Shown: positions 35,713-44,689 of the stretch, piece by piece | Numbering within the stretch: the stretch's first letter is position 1 | Layout: each line of letters begins with the position of its first letter | Assembly (NCBI GenBank): GCA_021151695.1 | Contig: JAGKWU010000020.1 | Location: forward strand, 1 to 64,000 | DNA from: Cellvibrionaceae bacterium | GTDB taxonomy: Bacteria; Pseudomonadota; Gammaproteobacteria; Pseudomonadales; Cellvibrionaceae | Length of the DNA stretch: 64,000 nucleotides | Direction of reading: 5' to 3' | Made by a program: the position numbers and the translations under genes | The notes under the pieces: generated by a model | The model's database searches: none | What the model was told of the DNA's origin: nothing | Seen by the model: the letters and a program-made list of their open reading frames with translations, nothing else

Positions 35713-36591
35713 TCAATTGGGTGATTCCATTTCAATCAACCGGCGCTGCTTGCGTTGCACTTCGTCGTAAGCGCGCTGGAAGCCAGGAACGCTAAAAAAT
35801 AATTTATCCAGGCTGCCATCTTTCTCTGCTAATTCAAGTCCGGTTTTCAAACGCTCTGCCAGGATTTTGTTATCCGGATTCACAAAAAAATATACTGGCA
35901 AAGGATAGTGCAAGAGTAATGTTTCTTCTGCCATAAGCGGCAAATCTTTGTGTTTATCCACTTCGCTCCATATTTCCTGCGCACCGCGTACTATGTAATC
36001 AAAACGTTTGGCGGCGAGCATTTTAAACATGGGCTCGTAATCCCATGAGGTCACCATTGGCATATCGTTTTTTATTAATATTTGAGTATCTTGCCAATGT
36101 GTACCTGTGCCGGCTTTGAAGCGACGCAAGTCGGTCAGGTCGTGCAGGTTCGCAAATTTGTCTTTATCTTCACGGCGAATCAGCAGGATTTTGTAATCGC
36201 TAATGCCGCGCAATAAATTAAATTTAATCGCCAGCAATTTTTTTTCGCGCTCGCTGTTGGTCGAACTCCAGAGTACTTGCAAATCCTTGCCCTGGTTCAA
36301 CAGCGCCCGTTGGCGCTCTCGACCGGCAACAAAGGGATAATATTCCAGGCGCGCTTTGCCGTAGCTCGCCTCGGTTTTTTGCAGCGCGAGTTGCAATACC
36401 TCTTCATAGTAGTAATTGGCGGTATCGGGGTTTTTGGGGCCGGAGTTTGGGATACGAATAATGTCCGGATCTTGCGCGTGCGCAGGTGAGGCTAACAGCG
36501 CGTAGATAAATAAGCTGATAAGAATTGCGTCAAAGCAGCGAGAGGAGGATGAGAGAGCGCTAAGTGAAAAAGAGCGAGACATAACTTTCAA
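35713..36591 (-). CDS. Periplasmic solute-binding-like protein
   Basis: A 292-residue secreted protein with a signal peptide ending SPAHA and a type II periplasmic-binding fold (SBP_bac_3-like): RIPNSG at the start, then RERQRALLNQGKDLQVLW, RRFKAGTGTHWQDTQILI, AAKRFDYIVRG and LPVYFFVNPDN. No transporter genes adjoin it. It is the last gene of a minus-strand run with two PilZ genes (15-base gap), so a link to c-di-GMP signalling is likely rather than nutrient uptake. A start nine bases downstream (36582) is also possible. Confidence 0.7.
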   Translation of the reverse strand: MKVMSRSFSLSALSSSSRCFDAILISLFIYALLASPAHAQDPDIIRIPNSGPKNPDTANYYYEEVLQLALQKTEASYGKARLEYYPFVAGRERQRALLNQGKDLQVLWSSTNSEREKKLLAIKFNLLRGISDYKILLIRREDKDKFANLHDLTDLRRFKAGTGTHWQDTQILIKNDMPMVTSWDYEPMFKMLAAKRFDYIVRGAQEIWSEVDKHKDLPLMAEETLLLHYPLPVYFFVNPDNKILAERLKTGLELAEKDGSLDKLFFSVPGFQRAYDEVQRKQRRLIEMESPN

Positions 36592-36606
36592 TGCTGCTGT
36601 TGTGGG

Positions 36607-36954
36607 TTAGCCACTGGTATTAAGGCTGGCGATCAATTCCCTGAGTAAACTCGCATCCTGGTTGGTTTCAGGTTCGTATTGCAATCCCAGCATATGTCCC
36701 TGTTGGTGGACCAGAGTGCCCTGCAAATGCAAGTAGGGCATGGTATTGGTGGGTGAATACAATTCGGGAATTTCCAGGCGCAGTATGACGGTATCGCCAG
36801 CGCACAGATGATAATCGTCTAGCAAGACAATGCGTGCTCCTTCGTAGGAGATATCCAGCACATGGGCGGCCCACTCTTTATCGGATTTGCCCAGTTGGGC
36901 AAACGCCCGCAAAGGGTAGCGCGGACCTAAACGGCGATCTTCATGATTAGTCAT
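36607..36954 (-). CDS. PilZ-domain protein
   Basis: A 115-residue stand-alone PilZ protein that should bind c-di-GMP. The binding motifs are RRLGPR (RXXXR) at residues ~7-12 and DISYEGARI (D/NXSXXG) at ~38. It lies 43 bases after the mapZ-like gene and 15 bases before the solute-binding-like gene, so all three are probably one operon. Confidence 0.8.
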   Translation of the reverse strand: MTNHEDRRLGPRYPLRAFAQLGKSDKEWAAHVLDISYEGARIVLLDDYHLCAGDTVILRLEIPELYSPTNTMPYLHLQGTLVHQQGHMLGLQYEPETNQDASLLRELIASLNTSG

Positions 36955-36997
36955 AAATCGTCATTGGCTTGGCCGGGTGGTTGCAGTTGACGAACGC

Positions 36998-37366
36998 TTA
37001 ACGGGTAGCGTCGCCAATCAGCTCGGTGAGTTCGCGTTCGGCAGCAGCGGCGTCACCGATGTTAAGTTCAATCAGCCGACGCAGATGGCTGATACTATCA
37101 ATATCAATTGTTATGCAACTCAAATGAAGCTGTTCCAGGGTTTGGTGCACGACATTGGCCGTCATTGCAATGCTGGTTTGATCCGATAGAATAATTTTTA
37201 CCAAAAGCGGGGATGTAGGAGGCAAGTGGTAGTGGCCGAGCTTGGCCAGTAGTACCCCCTTCAGGGAAATATCCAGCAGTTGTGCTTGCCAGTTGGTTCC
37301 GCCCTGGGCGAGCTCAACACGTGCATCAAAATCTATACGGCTAAAACGGCGGCGTTCCTGAGTCAT
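36998..37366 (-). CDS. mapZ: MapZ-like PilZ c-di-GMP receptor
   Basis: A 122-residue PilZ protein. It has RRRFSR (RXXXR) and DISLKGVLL, and the C-terminal stretch DIDSISHLRRLIELNIGD closely resembles Pseudomonas aeruginosa PA4608 (MapZ), which on binding c-di-GMP inhibits the methyltransferase CheR1 and alters chemotaxis. In Pseudomonas it also lies beside radA. No CheR gene is in this window, so the partner is elsewhere. It is first in the operon with the second PilZ gene and the solute-binding-like gene. Confidence 0.85.
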   Translation of the reverse strand: MTQERRRFSRIDFDARVELAQGGTNWQAQLLDISLKGVLLAKLGHYHLPPTSPLLVKIILSDQTSIAMTANVVHQTLEQLHLSCITIDIDSISHLRRLIELNIGDAAAAERELTELIGDATR

Positions 37367-37586
37367 AGGTTATCTCACAGAGAGTTTATTTGAGTGTAGC
37401 CCAGATGACATGAATGGCCAGATGTTCTAACTGACCATATGTTTCATCAGGCGAATATCGTGTATAGGCAAAGGCTTGTCATAAAAGCCAATACTGATGC
37501 AGGGTGCGTGTAAATTTGCCTGATGTTCGCGCCATCCCTATAATCGCCTTTCAATAATGTAACGGGTTTCATAAGCGAGTTCAAAG

Positions 37587-38495
37587 ATGACAGATTTTCG
37601 TATCGGGATAGACCTCGGCGGCACCAAAACTGAAGTGATTTTGCTCAACGGTAGCAGCCAGGAGCTGTTCCGCACCCGCATCCCCACGGTGCGCGATGAC
37701 TACACTGCAACCCTGCGCGATATCGCCGGGTTGGTGGCCCAGGCGGAAGCGGCAGCGGGTCAATCCCAATTGCCTGTGGGTATAGGTATTCCCGGTACTG
37801 TATCGCGCAAGACAGGCTTTATCAAAAATGCCAATTCCACCTGGCTGAATGGTAAGCCCTTCCAGAAAGACCTGTCCGACTATTTGAAACGCGATGTCAA
37901 AATCACCAACGATGCTAACTGTCTGGCCGTTTCTGAAGCTACAGACGGCGCCGGCAAAGGCTATGATCTGGTTTTTGCAGGCATATTAGGGACCGGCTGC
38001 GGGGCTGGCGTGTCTTACAAAGGCCAGCCTTTGGTGGGACCAAACGGTGTGGCAGGGGAGTGGGGCCATAACTCGCTGCCCTGGACCAGTGATGCCGAGC
38101 TTCAGGCGCGCCCCTGTTATTGTGGAAAGAGTGGCTGCCAGGAGACTTTCCTTTCCGGTACTGGGCTGTGTCGCTCCTACGAGATAATCACTGGCCTCAA
38201 GCTCAAAGGCCACGAAATTGCCGGGCGCGCGACCAACGGCGAAATACACGCTCGCCAGGTGCTGGATGCCTATTTCGATCAATTGGCGCGTGGTTTGGCG
38301 GCGGTGATCAACATCATAGATCCGGACATTATTGTGCTGGGCGGCGGCGCCTCCAATATTGCCGAAATCTACACCACCGTACCCGAACTGCTCAGTAAGT
38401 ACGTATTTGGCTTTGAGTGCGATACCCCCATAGTGCAAGCTGTCCATGGCGACTCCAGCGGTGTGCGCGGCGCAGCCTGGCTTAATCCGCTATAA
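37587..38495 (+). CDS. mak: ROK-family sugar kinase, Mak-like fructokinase
   Basis: A 302-residue cytoplasmic kinase, the same length as E. coli Mak, which phosphorylates fructose and more weakly mannose. It has IDLGGTKTEV (ATP phosphate loop), ANCLAVSEA with the catalytic Asp (TNDAN), GTGCGAGV, and the ROK zinc motif GEWGHN...CYCGKSGCQE. In a mannan degrader it may feed mannose or fructose into glycolysis. N-acetylglucosamine kinase activity is an alternative for ROK proteins, so the symbol is tentative. It is separate from btuF by a 65-base gap. Confidence 0.8.
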   Translation: MTDFRIGIDLGGTKTEVILLNGSSQELFRTRIPTVRDDYTATLRDIAGLVAQAEAAAGQSQLPVGIGIPGTVSRKTGFIKNANSTWLNGKPFQKDLSDYLKRDVKITNDANCLAVSEATDGAGKGYDLVFAGILGTGCGAGVSYKGQPLVGPNGVAGEWGHNSLPWTSDAELQARPCYCGKSGCQETFLSGTGLCRSYEIITGLKLKGHEIAGRATNGEIHARQVLDAYFDQLARGLAAVINIIDPDIIVLGGGASNIAEIYTTVPELLSKYVFGFECDTPIVQAVHGDSSGVRGAAWLNPL

Positions 38496-38560
38496 TCCGC
38501 GGCCTCGCGACCCGCTGCCATACGGCGGGTCAGTCTTTGGCCAATTAGTGACGGATTATC

Positions 38561-39418
38561 ATGCGCAGGTTCCTCTCTTTTTTTATCGTCTCTGCGCTTC
38601 TTTCTATCGTCGCTACGCTCTCCATCCGCTGTGCCGCCAATGCGCAGACGGATGCCCGCCCACAGCGAATCGTCTCGATTAATCTCTGCCTGGATGCGCT
38701 CCTGCTAAAGCTGGTTGAGCCTTCGCGAATAAATTCCCTCTATTACCTTTCAGGTAATCCACAGTTTTCAACCGTGTCTGAGCAGGCGAAACATTTTTAT
38801 CTCAATCGCGGCCTGGCGGAAGATATAGTGCCGCGCAATCCGGATTTGATTGTGTCTGGCGACTACACCTCTGCCGAGTTAAAACGTTTGTTATCCCAAT
38901 TGGGTTTGCGGGTAGAAAACTTGCCACTTCCGCGTGGTCTGGGCGATATCACCAGCCATATTCGTCGCCTTGGTCAGCTCACCGGTAATAGCGATAAGGC
39001 TGAGGTAATGGTTGCGGAGGTGGAGCAAACCTTTGCCCGCCTTGACGCACTCTTGCCCAGCCTCAAACCTATCCCTGCCTATTGGTATTCATCCAACGGT
39101 GTGGTTGTAGGGGCGGATACGCTCGAAAATGAAATCATGGCGCGCACAGGTTTTCACAATCTCGCGTTGGATAAACACATTAGCGGATTCAAACAGCTGG
39201 ACCTGGAAGAATTAATTCTTTCTCGCCCAAAAGTGATTATTGTGGAAGCCTCGGACGTGCAAGCATTTTCGCTCGCGCAGGAATATGTGCAGCATCCCGC
39301 ATTGCGTAGCAATGGTTTGACGATTATTCGCTTACCCACCACGCTCTCATGCATTGCGCCTGTGGCGGCTGAAGCCATGGCTGATCTTATGCAACGGCGA
39401 CAACAGCTAAATAATTAA
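38561..39418 (+). CDS. btuF: Vitamin B12 ABC transporter, substrate-binding protein
   Basis: A 285-residue periplasmic protein with a signal peptide (cleavage near ANA) and a BtuF/FhuD-type fold: QRIVSINLCLDALLLKL, then NPDLIVSGDY and LGLRVENLPLP in the first lobe, and a long linker helix. It should hand cobalamin from the outer membrane receptor to BtuCD. It is the first gene of btuFCD, with only ten bases before btuC. FecB-type haem or iron-chelate binding is a weaker alternative; the B12 context decides. Confidence 0.85.
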   Translation: MRRFLSFFIVSALLSIVATLSIRCAANAQTDARPQRIVSINLCLDALLLKLVEPSRINSLYYLSGNPQFSTVSEQAKHFYLNRGLAEDIVPRNPDLIVSGDYTSAELKRLLSQLGLRVENLPLPRGLGDITSHIRRLGQLTGNSDKAEVMVAEVEQTFARLDALLPSLKPIPAYWYSSNGVVVGADTLENEIMARTGFHNLALDKHISGFKQLDLEELILSRPKVIIVEASDVQAFSLAQEYVQHPALRSNGLTIIRLPTTLSCIAPVAAEAMADLMQRRQQLNN

Positions 39419-39428
39419 GGATTTTTTT

Positions 39429-40427
39429 GTGCAGAAAATGTCGTTTCCTATGTTAATTGTTTTGCTCTGTATTGCAGTGGCCGTAGCCTTTGCATTTTCG
39501 CTCACTATGGGCAACGCATCCATTTCTGTAATACAAGCATGGCGTGATCTGCTTGTGCACCAGCCTTCCTTACATCAAACCGTCGTGTGGGAAATTCGTT
39601 TGCCGCGCGTCATCCTGGCGGTATTGGTAGGTGCGACTCTGGGGTTGGCCGGCGCCGCCATGCAGGGTTTTTTGCGCAATCCTTTGGCAGAGCCGGGTAT
39701 CCTCGGTGTGTCCAGCGGGGCAGCACTAGGTGCTGTGGTTGTACTCTATTTTGGGCTTTCGGCAGTAGCCTGGTATTGGTTGCCGGGCGCGGCTATCACA
39801 GGTGCTTTAATTGCGTTGGTGTTTGTCTATTTGCTCGCTGGCATAAACGGCAGTGTGCTCTCATTGATTCTTGCCGGCGTCGCGATTAATGCAATAGCGG
39901 GAGCACTTATTGCGGTAGCGCTCAATTTTGCGCCCAGCCTGTTTGCTATGCAGGAAATTGTGTTTTGGCTCATGGGCTCGTTGGCCAATCGCAATATCAA
40001 CCATGTGTATATTGCTGCGCCTTTTATCGTGGTTGGCTGGATTTTATTGCTCAGCCGCTATCGTTTTTTAAATGCACTTAGCCTGGGTGAAGAGACTGCT
40101 CATTCGCTGGGCTTTTATCCAGCGCGCGAACGTAATTATTTATTGTTGGGCTTGGCGCTTTGTGTTGGCGCCGCCGTAGCTGTCAGCGGCAGTATAGGGT
40201 TTATCGGATTGGTTGTGCCGCATTTGATGCGCCCGTTGGTGGGTTACAAACCTGGTCGTCTGCTGGTGGCCAGCGCATTGGGCGGGGCGCTTTTGTTATT
40301 GGGTGCCGATATTTTGGTGCGTCAGTTGGATGTCGCACGCGAGCTTAAATTGGGCGTGGTTACCTCACTGTTAGGCGGACCTTTCTTTTTAATGTTGATT
40401 TTAAAAACGCGTTCGCGCTGGATTTGA
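39429..40427 (+). CDS. btuC: Vitamin B12 ABC transporter, permease
   Basis: A 332-residue FecCD-family permease with about ten membrane helices. Family motifs are WEIRLPRVILAVLVGATLGLAGAAMQGFLRNPLAEP, GSIGFIGLVVPHLMRPLVG and the final GGPFFLMLIL. The start is a GTG at 39429 with aagga seven bases before it. It is directly followed by btuD with one base between. Confidence 0.9.
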   Translation: MQKMSFPMLIVLLCIAVAVAFAFSLTMGNASISVIQAWRDLLVHQPSLHQTVVWEIRLPRVILAVLVGATLGLAGAAMQGFLRNPLAEPGILGVSSGAALGAVVVLYFGLSAVAWYWLPGAAITGALIALVFVYLLAGINGSVLSLILAGVAINAIAGALIAVALNFAPSLFAMQEIVFWLMGSLANRNINHVYIAAPFIVVGWILLLSRYRFLNALSLGEETAHSLGFYPARERNYLLLGLALCVGAAVAVSGSIGFIGLVVPHLMRPLVGYKPGRLLVASALGGALLLLGADILVRQLDVARELKLGVVTSLLGGPFFLMLILKTRSRWI

Positions 40428-40428
40428 T

Positions 40429-41235
40429 ATGAATTTGTTATCCGTCAATCAATTTATATCCGCTCATCAACTCACGCTCATACTCAACGGCAAAAAAGTG
40501 GCTGCTGAGGTTAATATCACGGCTGCTGCCGGTGAATTTGTCGGTTTGATCGGTCCCAATGGCGCTGGCAAAAGTTCAGTGCTGCGTATGCTCGCTGGTT
40601 TGGCAAAGCCTGCGGCGGGAGATGTGCACATTGCACCCGATACTACATCAATGTCACTCCTGAATATCAAGGCGCAGGAGCGAGCGCGCTTTATGGCCTA
40701 TCTCGCACAAAAAGAAACACCTGCCTGGCCGCTCAGTGTTAAAAACCTGGTGGCATTGGGGCGCTCGCCCTGGAATAGCAACATTGATAAAAATAATCTG
40801 GATGAAGCTGCCATACAAACAGCCATGCAGATGACAGAAGTGAGTGAATTGTCCGAGCGCCCGGTGACGGAATTATCTGGCGGTGAATTGCAGCGTGTAT
40901 TGCTGGCTCGTGTATTTGCAGGCGAACCGCGTTTAATTCTTGCCGATGAACCCATATCGGCGCTGGACGTTTATCACCAATTACATATCATGGAATTATT
41001 GCAATCCCATGCACAATCTGGCGGTGCCGTTATAGCAGCACTGCACGATCTGAGTTTGGCAGCGCGCTTTTGTTCTCGTTTGGTGTTGATGCATCAAGGG
41101 AAAGTGGTAGCGTCCGGCGAACCGGTAGACGTGTTAACGCCGCAAAACCTGGCACAAGTCTATGGTGTAAGTGCTCATGTGGATTGCCGCGATGATGGTG
41201 TAGTGATAATCCCGACCCGGAGGATTGCCAAATAA
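40429..41235 (+). CDS. btuD: Vitamin B12 ABC transporter, ATPase
   Basis: A 268-residue ABC ATPase with Walker A GPNGAGKSS, Q-loop in YLAQKETPAWPLSVKN, signature LSGGELQRV, Walker B LILADEPISALD and the switch His in AALHDLSLAARFC. It is co-translated with btuC (one-base gap) and its stop overlaps the start of the DUF4442 gene. Confidence 0.92.
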   Translation: MNLLSVNQFISAHQLTLILNGKKVAAEVNITAAAGEFVGLIGPNGAGKSSVLRMLAGLAKPAAGDVHIAPDTTSMSLLNIKAQERARFMAYLAQKETPAWPLSVKNLVALGRSPWNSNIDKNNLDEAAIQTAMQMTEVSELSERPVTELSGGELQRVLLARVFAGEPRLILADEPISALDVYHQLHIMELLQSHAQSGGAVIAALHDLSLAARFCSRLVLMHQGKVVASGEPVDVLTPQNLAQVYGVSAHVDCRDDGVVIIPTRRIAK

Positions 41236-41690
41236 TGAAAGCCAATACACTGCGCCGTATTATCAACCTCTGGCCGCCTTTATTTTTTAATGCAATTTCG
41301 GTTTCCTATATCAGCGATGACTACCGCGAGATAGATGTAAAACTCAAATTGCGCTGGTACAACCGTAACAATGTTCGCACACAATTTGGCGGCAACCTGT
41401 TTGCCATGACCGATCCCTGGTACATGTTGATGATCATGGAAAATCTGGGGCGCGATTATTACGTATGGGATAAAAAAGCGACGATTGATTTTATTGCACC
41501 TGGCCGCAGCCATGTGACTGCCAAATTTGTGCTCACACAAGAACGCATCGACGAGATTCGCGCAGCAACCGCGGCTGGTGAAAAATATTTGCCGGATTTC
41601 GTGGTGGAAATTTTTGATGATCAACAGCGCCTGGTGGCGCGCCTGCATCGCACGGTGTATATAAAACGCAAACCCCACAAAATACCCTGA
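41235..41690 (+). CDS. DUF4442 hotdog-fold protein
   Basis: A 151-residue protein of the DUF4442 thioesterase-like group (NLWPPLFFNAISVSYISDDYREIDVKLKLRWYNRNNVRTQFGGNLFAM is the family core; the second half has FIAPGRSHVTAKFVL). Such proteins probably bind or cleave acyl-CoA, but none of the catalytic residues can be assigned with safety. The ATG overlaps the btuD stop, so it is the tail of the btuFCD operon; why is unclear. Confidence 0.75.
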   Translation: MKANTLRRIINLWPPLFFNAISVSYISDDYREIDVKLKLRWYNRNNVRTQFGGNLFAMTDPWYMLMIMENLGRDYYVWDKKATIDFIAPGRSHVTAKFVLTQERIDEIRAATAAGEKYLPDFVVEIFDDQQRLVARLHRTVYIKRKPHKIP

Positions 41691-41744
41691 AACAAGAAGG
41701 GTTTTGTTGTCCTTGACTCCACCCCGTTAAACCCATACCCTGCG

Positions 41745-41912
41745 CGCCGAGGTGTTTGGCGTGCCAGCTGCTGTCTGCAAGCTGTGCAAGGGCCAAAGTA
41801 AATGGGAAGTTTGGTGCGTCTCTCTAATTAATGGATAGGCAAAGCCAACACTGCCCCCGCAACGGTAAGTGTGCTCCGGCACAACAAGTCCGATACCAGC
41901 CTCAAAACCTAT
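41745..41912 (+). promoter_or_regulatory. Cobalamin riboswitch
   Basis: The element has gaggtg at its start, the gggaag/ggtg block, the core gccaacactgcccccgcaac (41844-41863) with ggtaa after it, and agtccgataccagcc near its end, in the usual order. It lies ahead of the TonB-dependent receptor and should switch off btuB and probably cobO-cobQ when adenosylcobalamin is plentiful. It does not precede btuFCD, which therefore appear to be outside its direct control. Confidence 0.93.
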
Positions 41913-42019
41913 TATTCACGATGTCGCGGAGGGCAACATCGGTGGAAATTCTGTGTGCAGGATCTACGCATTATTCCGCTACTCCCTCCCTCATCCCCAA
42001 TTTTGGATTGAGGAATCTC

Positions 42020-43954
42020 ATGTCTAGCAAAACCTTTTCTCTCACCAGCCTCAGCGCTGCCATTCTGGCTGCATCATTGGCGAATACATCCGTCGCAGCC
42101 GAAGAAAAAATTGAAACCGTGTATGTGAGTGCGACACGCGCCGAAGGCCCGCAAATGCCGGTGGCAACGCAAATCAAAGTAGTGACCGCAGAAGAAATTC
42201 GTTTGAGCGGCGCCACTACTATTACCGAAGTACTGCGCACGCAAGCGGGTATCCAAATTCAGGATCTGGATGGTAGCGGTGGTCGCAGTGTTACGGCAGC
42301 TATGCGTGGATTTTCCGCCAATGCGTCAAATAACACGCTAGTGTTAGTTGACGGACGTAAACTCAATAACCCAACACTGGCAGGGCCAGCACTAAATACA
42401 GTGGCAATTAAAGATGTTGAGCGCATCGAGGTGATTCAAGGTAGTGCTGGTGTTCTTTACGGCGATCAAGCTGTGGGTGGTGTAATTAATATCATCACGC
42501 ACAAGCCTGCTGTGGGTGAGTTTAAAGGTACTGTCTCGGTAGAGCAGGGCAGCTTCGGACTGGAATCTTATGTTGCCAGTCTGAGCCAGGGTTTTGAGAA
42601 CGGGTTGAGCTACAACCTTAGTGCACAAAAACGTAATACCGATAACTATCGCGATAACAACCGCTCTGAATCCACCAATGTGTTGGGACGTGTGGGTTAC
42701 CAATTTGATGCGGGTTCAGTATTTGTTGAAAAGCAAAAGATTAATGATGACCTGGGTTTGCCGGGTAATTTGTTATTAACAGAAGCTCAAGTAAATCCGC
42801 GCTGTACTAAAACCCCTTTTGACTATTCCAATCAGGATGTTGATCTCGGGCGTGTAGGCGGACAGTTCAAAATTGGTGAGCAATGGTCATTGCTGGCGGA
42901 GTATTCTGATCGCGATGAAAGCGGTAGTTCTCTCTACAAAACATATGACTACTTCAGCGCCTATAAGATGGAAGTAAAAAGCTTTACACCCCGCGCTGTA
43001 GGCCAAATTGCTACTGCTAATGGTAACGCTGTAGTGACCGTAGGTTATGATCAAATTGATGCAGACTATTCTACCGCGGGTGGTTACACGGATATTTCGC
43101 AAGACCAGCGGGATTTTTATGGTCAGGTTATTTACCCCATTACCAAAGCAGTTACGCTGAATGCGGGTATTCGTCACGCTACCGTAGACGATAAAAATCA
43201 CGCGCTGAGTAACTCTCACGATGACTCGTTGAATATTGGCGAATTGGGATTGAATTACCAAATCGATTCGGCTTGGCGAGTTTTTGCCCGATACGCGGAT
43301 GGCTATCGTTTTGCCAACGCCGATGAAAACAATGCAGTCTTGCCTAGCGTAGATTTCTTGCGCGCGCAAACCAGCCAGTCAGAAGAATTGGGTGCTGCTT
43401 GGGCGGACGATTCTGCCAGCGTGAAATATAGCCTCTTTCACATGGTGGTAGACGATGAGATTATGTATGACCCGCTGGCAGGTCAGTATGGTGCCAATAT
43501 TAATTTGCCAGAATCTGAGCGACAAGGTTTGCTGTTTGATGGCGATGTTACGTTAAGTGATCAAATTGCGTTGCATGGCAACTACACTTACACAGATGCT
43601 GAGTTGTCGTCCGGTAGTTTTAAAGGAAAAGATGTTCCCTATGTTGCAAAAAACAGCGCTAACATGGGTATCATTTTTACGTTTGTACAACATCTCCATG
43701 TCAGCGTTGATGCTAACTATGTAGGCAGCCGCTATTTGGTTGGCGATAATGCTAATGCCAAGCCCAAGGTTGATCCAGTCACTCTGTTCAACGTTAACTT
43801 TCTCTGGGATGTGGCTGATTTTGAATTGGGCTTGCGCGTTAAAAATATCACGGGTGAGCAGTATGCGGATTACGAGGGGACAAGCTGGAGTGGTGTGTAT
43901 TTGTATCCACAACCCAAGCAGACCTACACGGCACATATCAGCTATACTTTCTAA
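42020..43954 (+). CDS. btuB: TonB-dependent vitamin B12 receptor
   Basis: A 644-residue outer membrane receptor. After the signal peptide (cleavage near VAA), the TonB box IETVYVSATR is followed by a plug (VVTAEEIRLSGATTITEVLRTQAGIQI, LVLVDGRKLN, IKDVERIEVIQGSAGVLYGDQAVGGVINIIT) and a beta-barrel ending in HISYTF, the C-terminal aromatic residue needed for insertion. The cobalamin riboswitch upstream gives the substrate. The frame is open from 41831, but that part is the riboswitch; the ATG at 42020 has a gagga site. Confidence 0.92.
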   Translation: MSSKTFSLTSLSAAILAASLANTSVAAEEKIETVYVSATRAEGPQMPVATQIKVVTAEEIRLSGATTITEVLRTQAGIQIQDLDGSGGRSVTAAMRGFSANASNNTLVLVDGRKLNNPTLAGPALNTVAIKDVERIEVIQGSAGVLYGDQAVGGVINIITHKPAVGEFKGTVSVEQGSFGLESYVASLSQGFENGLSYNLSAQKRNTDNYRDNNRSESTNVLGRVGYQFDAGSVFVEKQKINDDLGLPGNLLLTEAQVNPRCTKTPFDYSNQDVDLGRVGGQFKIGEQWSLLAEYSDRDESGSSLYKTYDYFSAYKMEVKSFTPRAVGQIATANGNAVVTVGYDQIDADYSTAGGYTDISQDQRDFYGQVIYPITKAVTLNAGIRHATVDDKNHALSNSHDDSLNIGELGLNYQIDSAWRVFARYADGYRFANADENNAVLPSVDFLRAQTSQSEELGAAWADDSASVKYSLFHMVVDDEIMYDPLAGQYGANINLPESERQGLLFDGDVTLSDQIALHGNYTYTDAELSSGSFKGKDVPYVAKNSANMGIIFTFVQHLHVSVDANYVGSRYLVGDNANAKPKVDPVTLFNVNFLWDVADFELGLRVKNITGEQYADYEGTSWSGVYLYPQPKQTYTAHISYTF

Positions 43955-43960
43955 GACATA

Positions 43961-43990
43961 AAGGGCGCGTATATCGCGCCCTGTTTTTTA
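43961..43990 (+). terminator. Intrinsic terminator after btuB
   Basis: The stem agggcgcg/cgcgccct with a tatat loop follows seven bases after the btuB stop and is followed by gttttttatt. It may partly separate btuB from cobO. Confidence 0.85.
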
Positions 43991-44013
43991 TTAGTCCTCT
44001 CACGGAGAAAATC

Positions 44014-44634
44014 ATGACTGACGACAAAGCCAAACGCCATCAGGAGCGTATGCAGCAACGCAAGGAAATTGTGGATGCCAAGATCGCCCGCGCCAACGAA
44101 GAGCGCGGTGTAGTGATTGTGTTGACGGGGGATGGCAAAGGTAAAAGCAGCTCTGGATTCGGCACAGCGTTACGCTGCCTTGGACATGGTTACAAAGTGG
44201 CGATAGTGCAATTTATTAAAGGTACTTGGGAATGCGGCGAAAAAAATTTTTTAACTGAAAGCATTTTTCGCGGTGAGCACCCCAAACTGGAATATTTTGT
44301 GATGGGTACGGGCTTTACCTGGGAAACACAAAATGCCGAGCAGGACCGCGAGGCGGCGGAAAAAGTATGGGCCGAGTGCGAACATGTATTTAACGACCCG
44401 GAAATTCATCTGGTACTGCTCGATGAATTGACCTATATGCTCAACTTTAAATATCTCGATAAAGATAAAGTGGTTGCCGCCATCCAGAATCGTCCGCTTA
44501 ACCAGAATGTGATTATTACCGGTCGTGGCGCCAAGCAATATTTGCAAGACCTCGCCGATACCTTTAGTGAAGTGAAAGCGATCAAGCATGCATTTGATAG
44601 TGGTATCAAAGCGCAAAAAGGTATTGAGTGGTAA
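44014..44634 (+). CDS. cobO: Corrinoid adenosyltransferase
   Basis: CobO/BtuR attaches the 5'-deoxyadenosyl group of ATP to cob(I)yrinic acid diamide or cobalamin. The 206-residue P-loop protein has GDGKGKSSSGFG as Walker A, FIKGTWECGE, and VLLDELTYMLNFKYLD. The first ~30 residues are a basic helix that fits the CobA N-terminal lid. A strong ggag site (acggagaaaatc) precedes the ATG. It lies between btuB and cobQ. Confidence 0.94.
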   Translation: MTDDKAKRHQERMQQRKEIVDAKIARANEERGVVIVLTGDGKGKSSSGFGTALRCLGHGYKVAIVQFIKGTWECGEKNFLTESIFRGEHPKLEYFVMGTGFTWETQNAEQDREAAEKVWAECEHVFNDPEIHLVLLDELTYMLNFKYLDKDKVVAAIQNRPLNQNVIITGRGAKQYLQDLADTFSEVKAIKHAFDSGIKAQKGIEW

Positions 44635-44689
44635 GTGAGAGCCACGAGTTGCTTCAGCGAATCGCGATTGAAACAAAGAGGCGAGGGAT

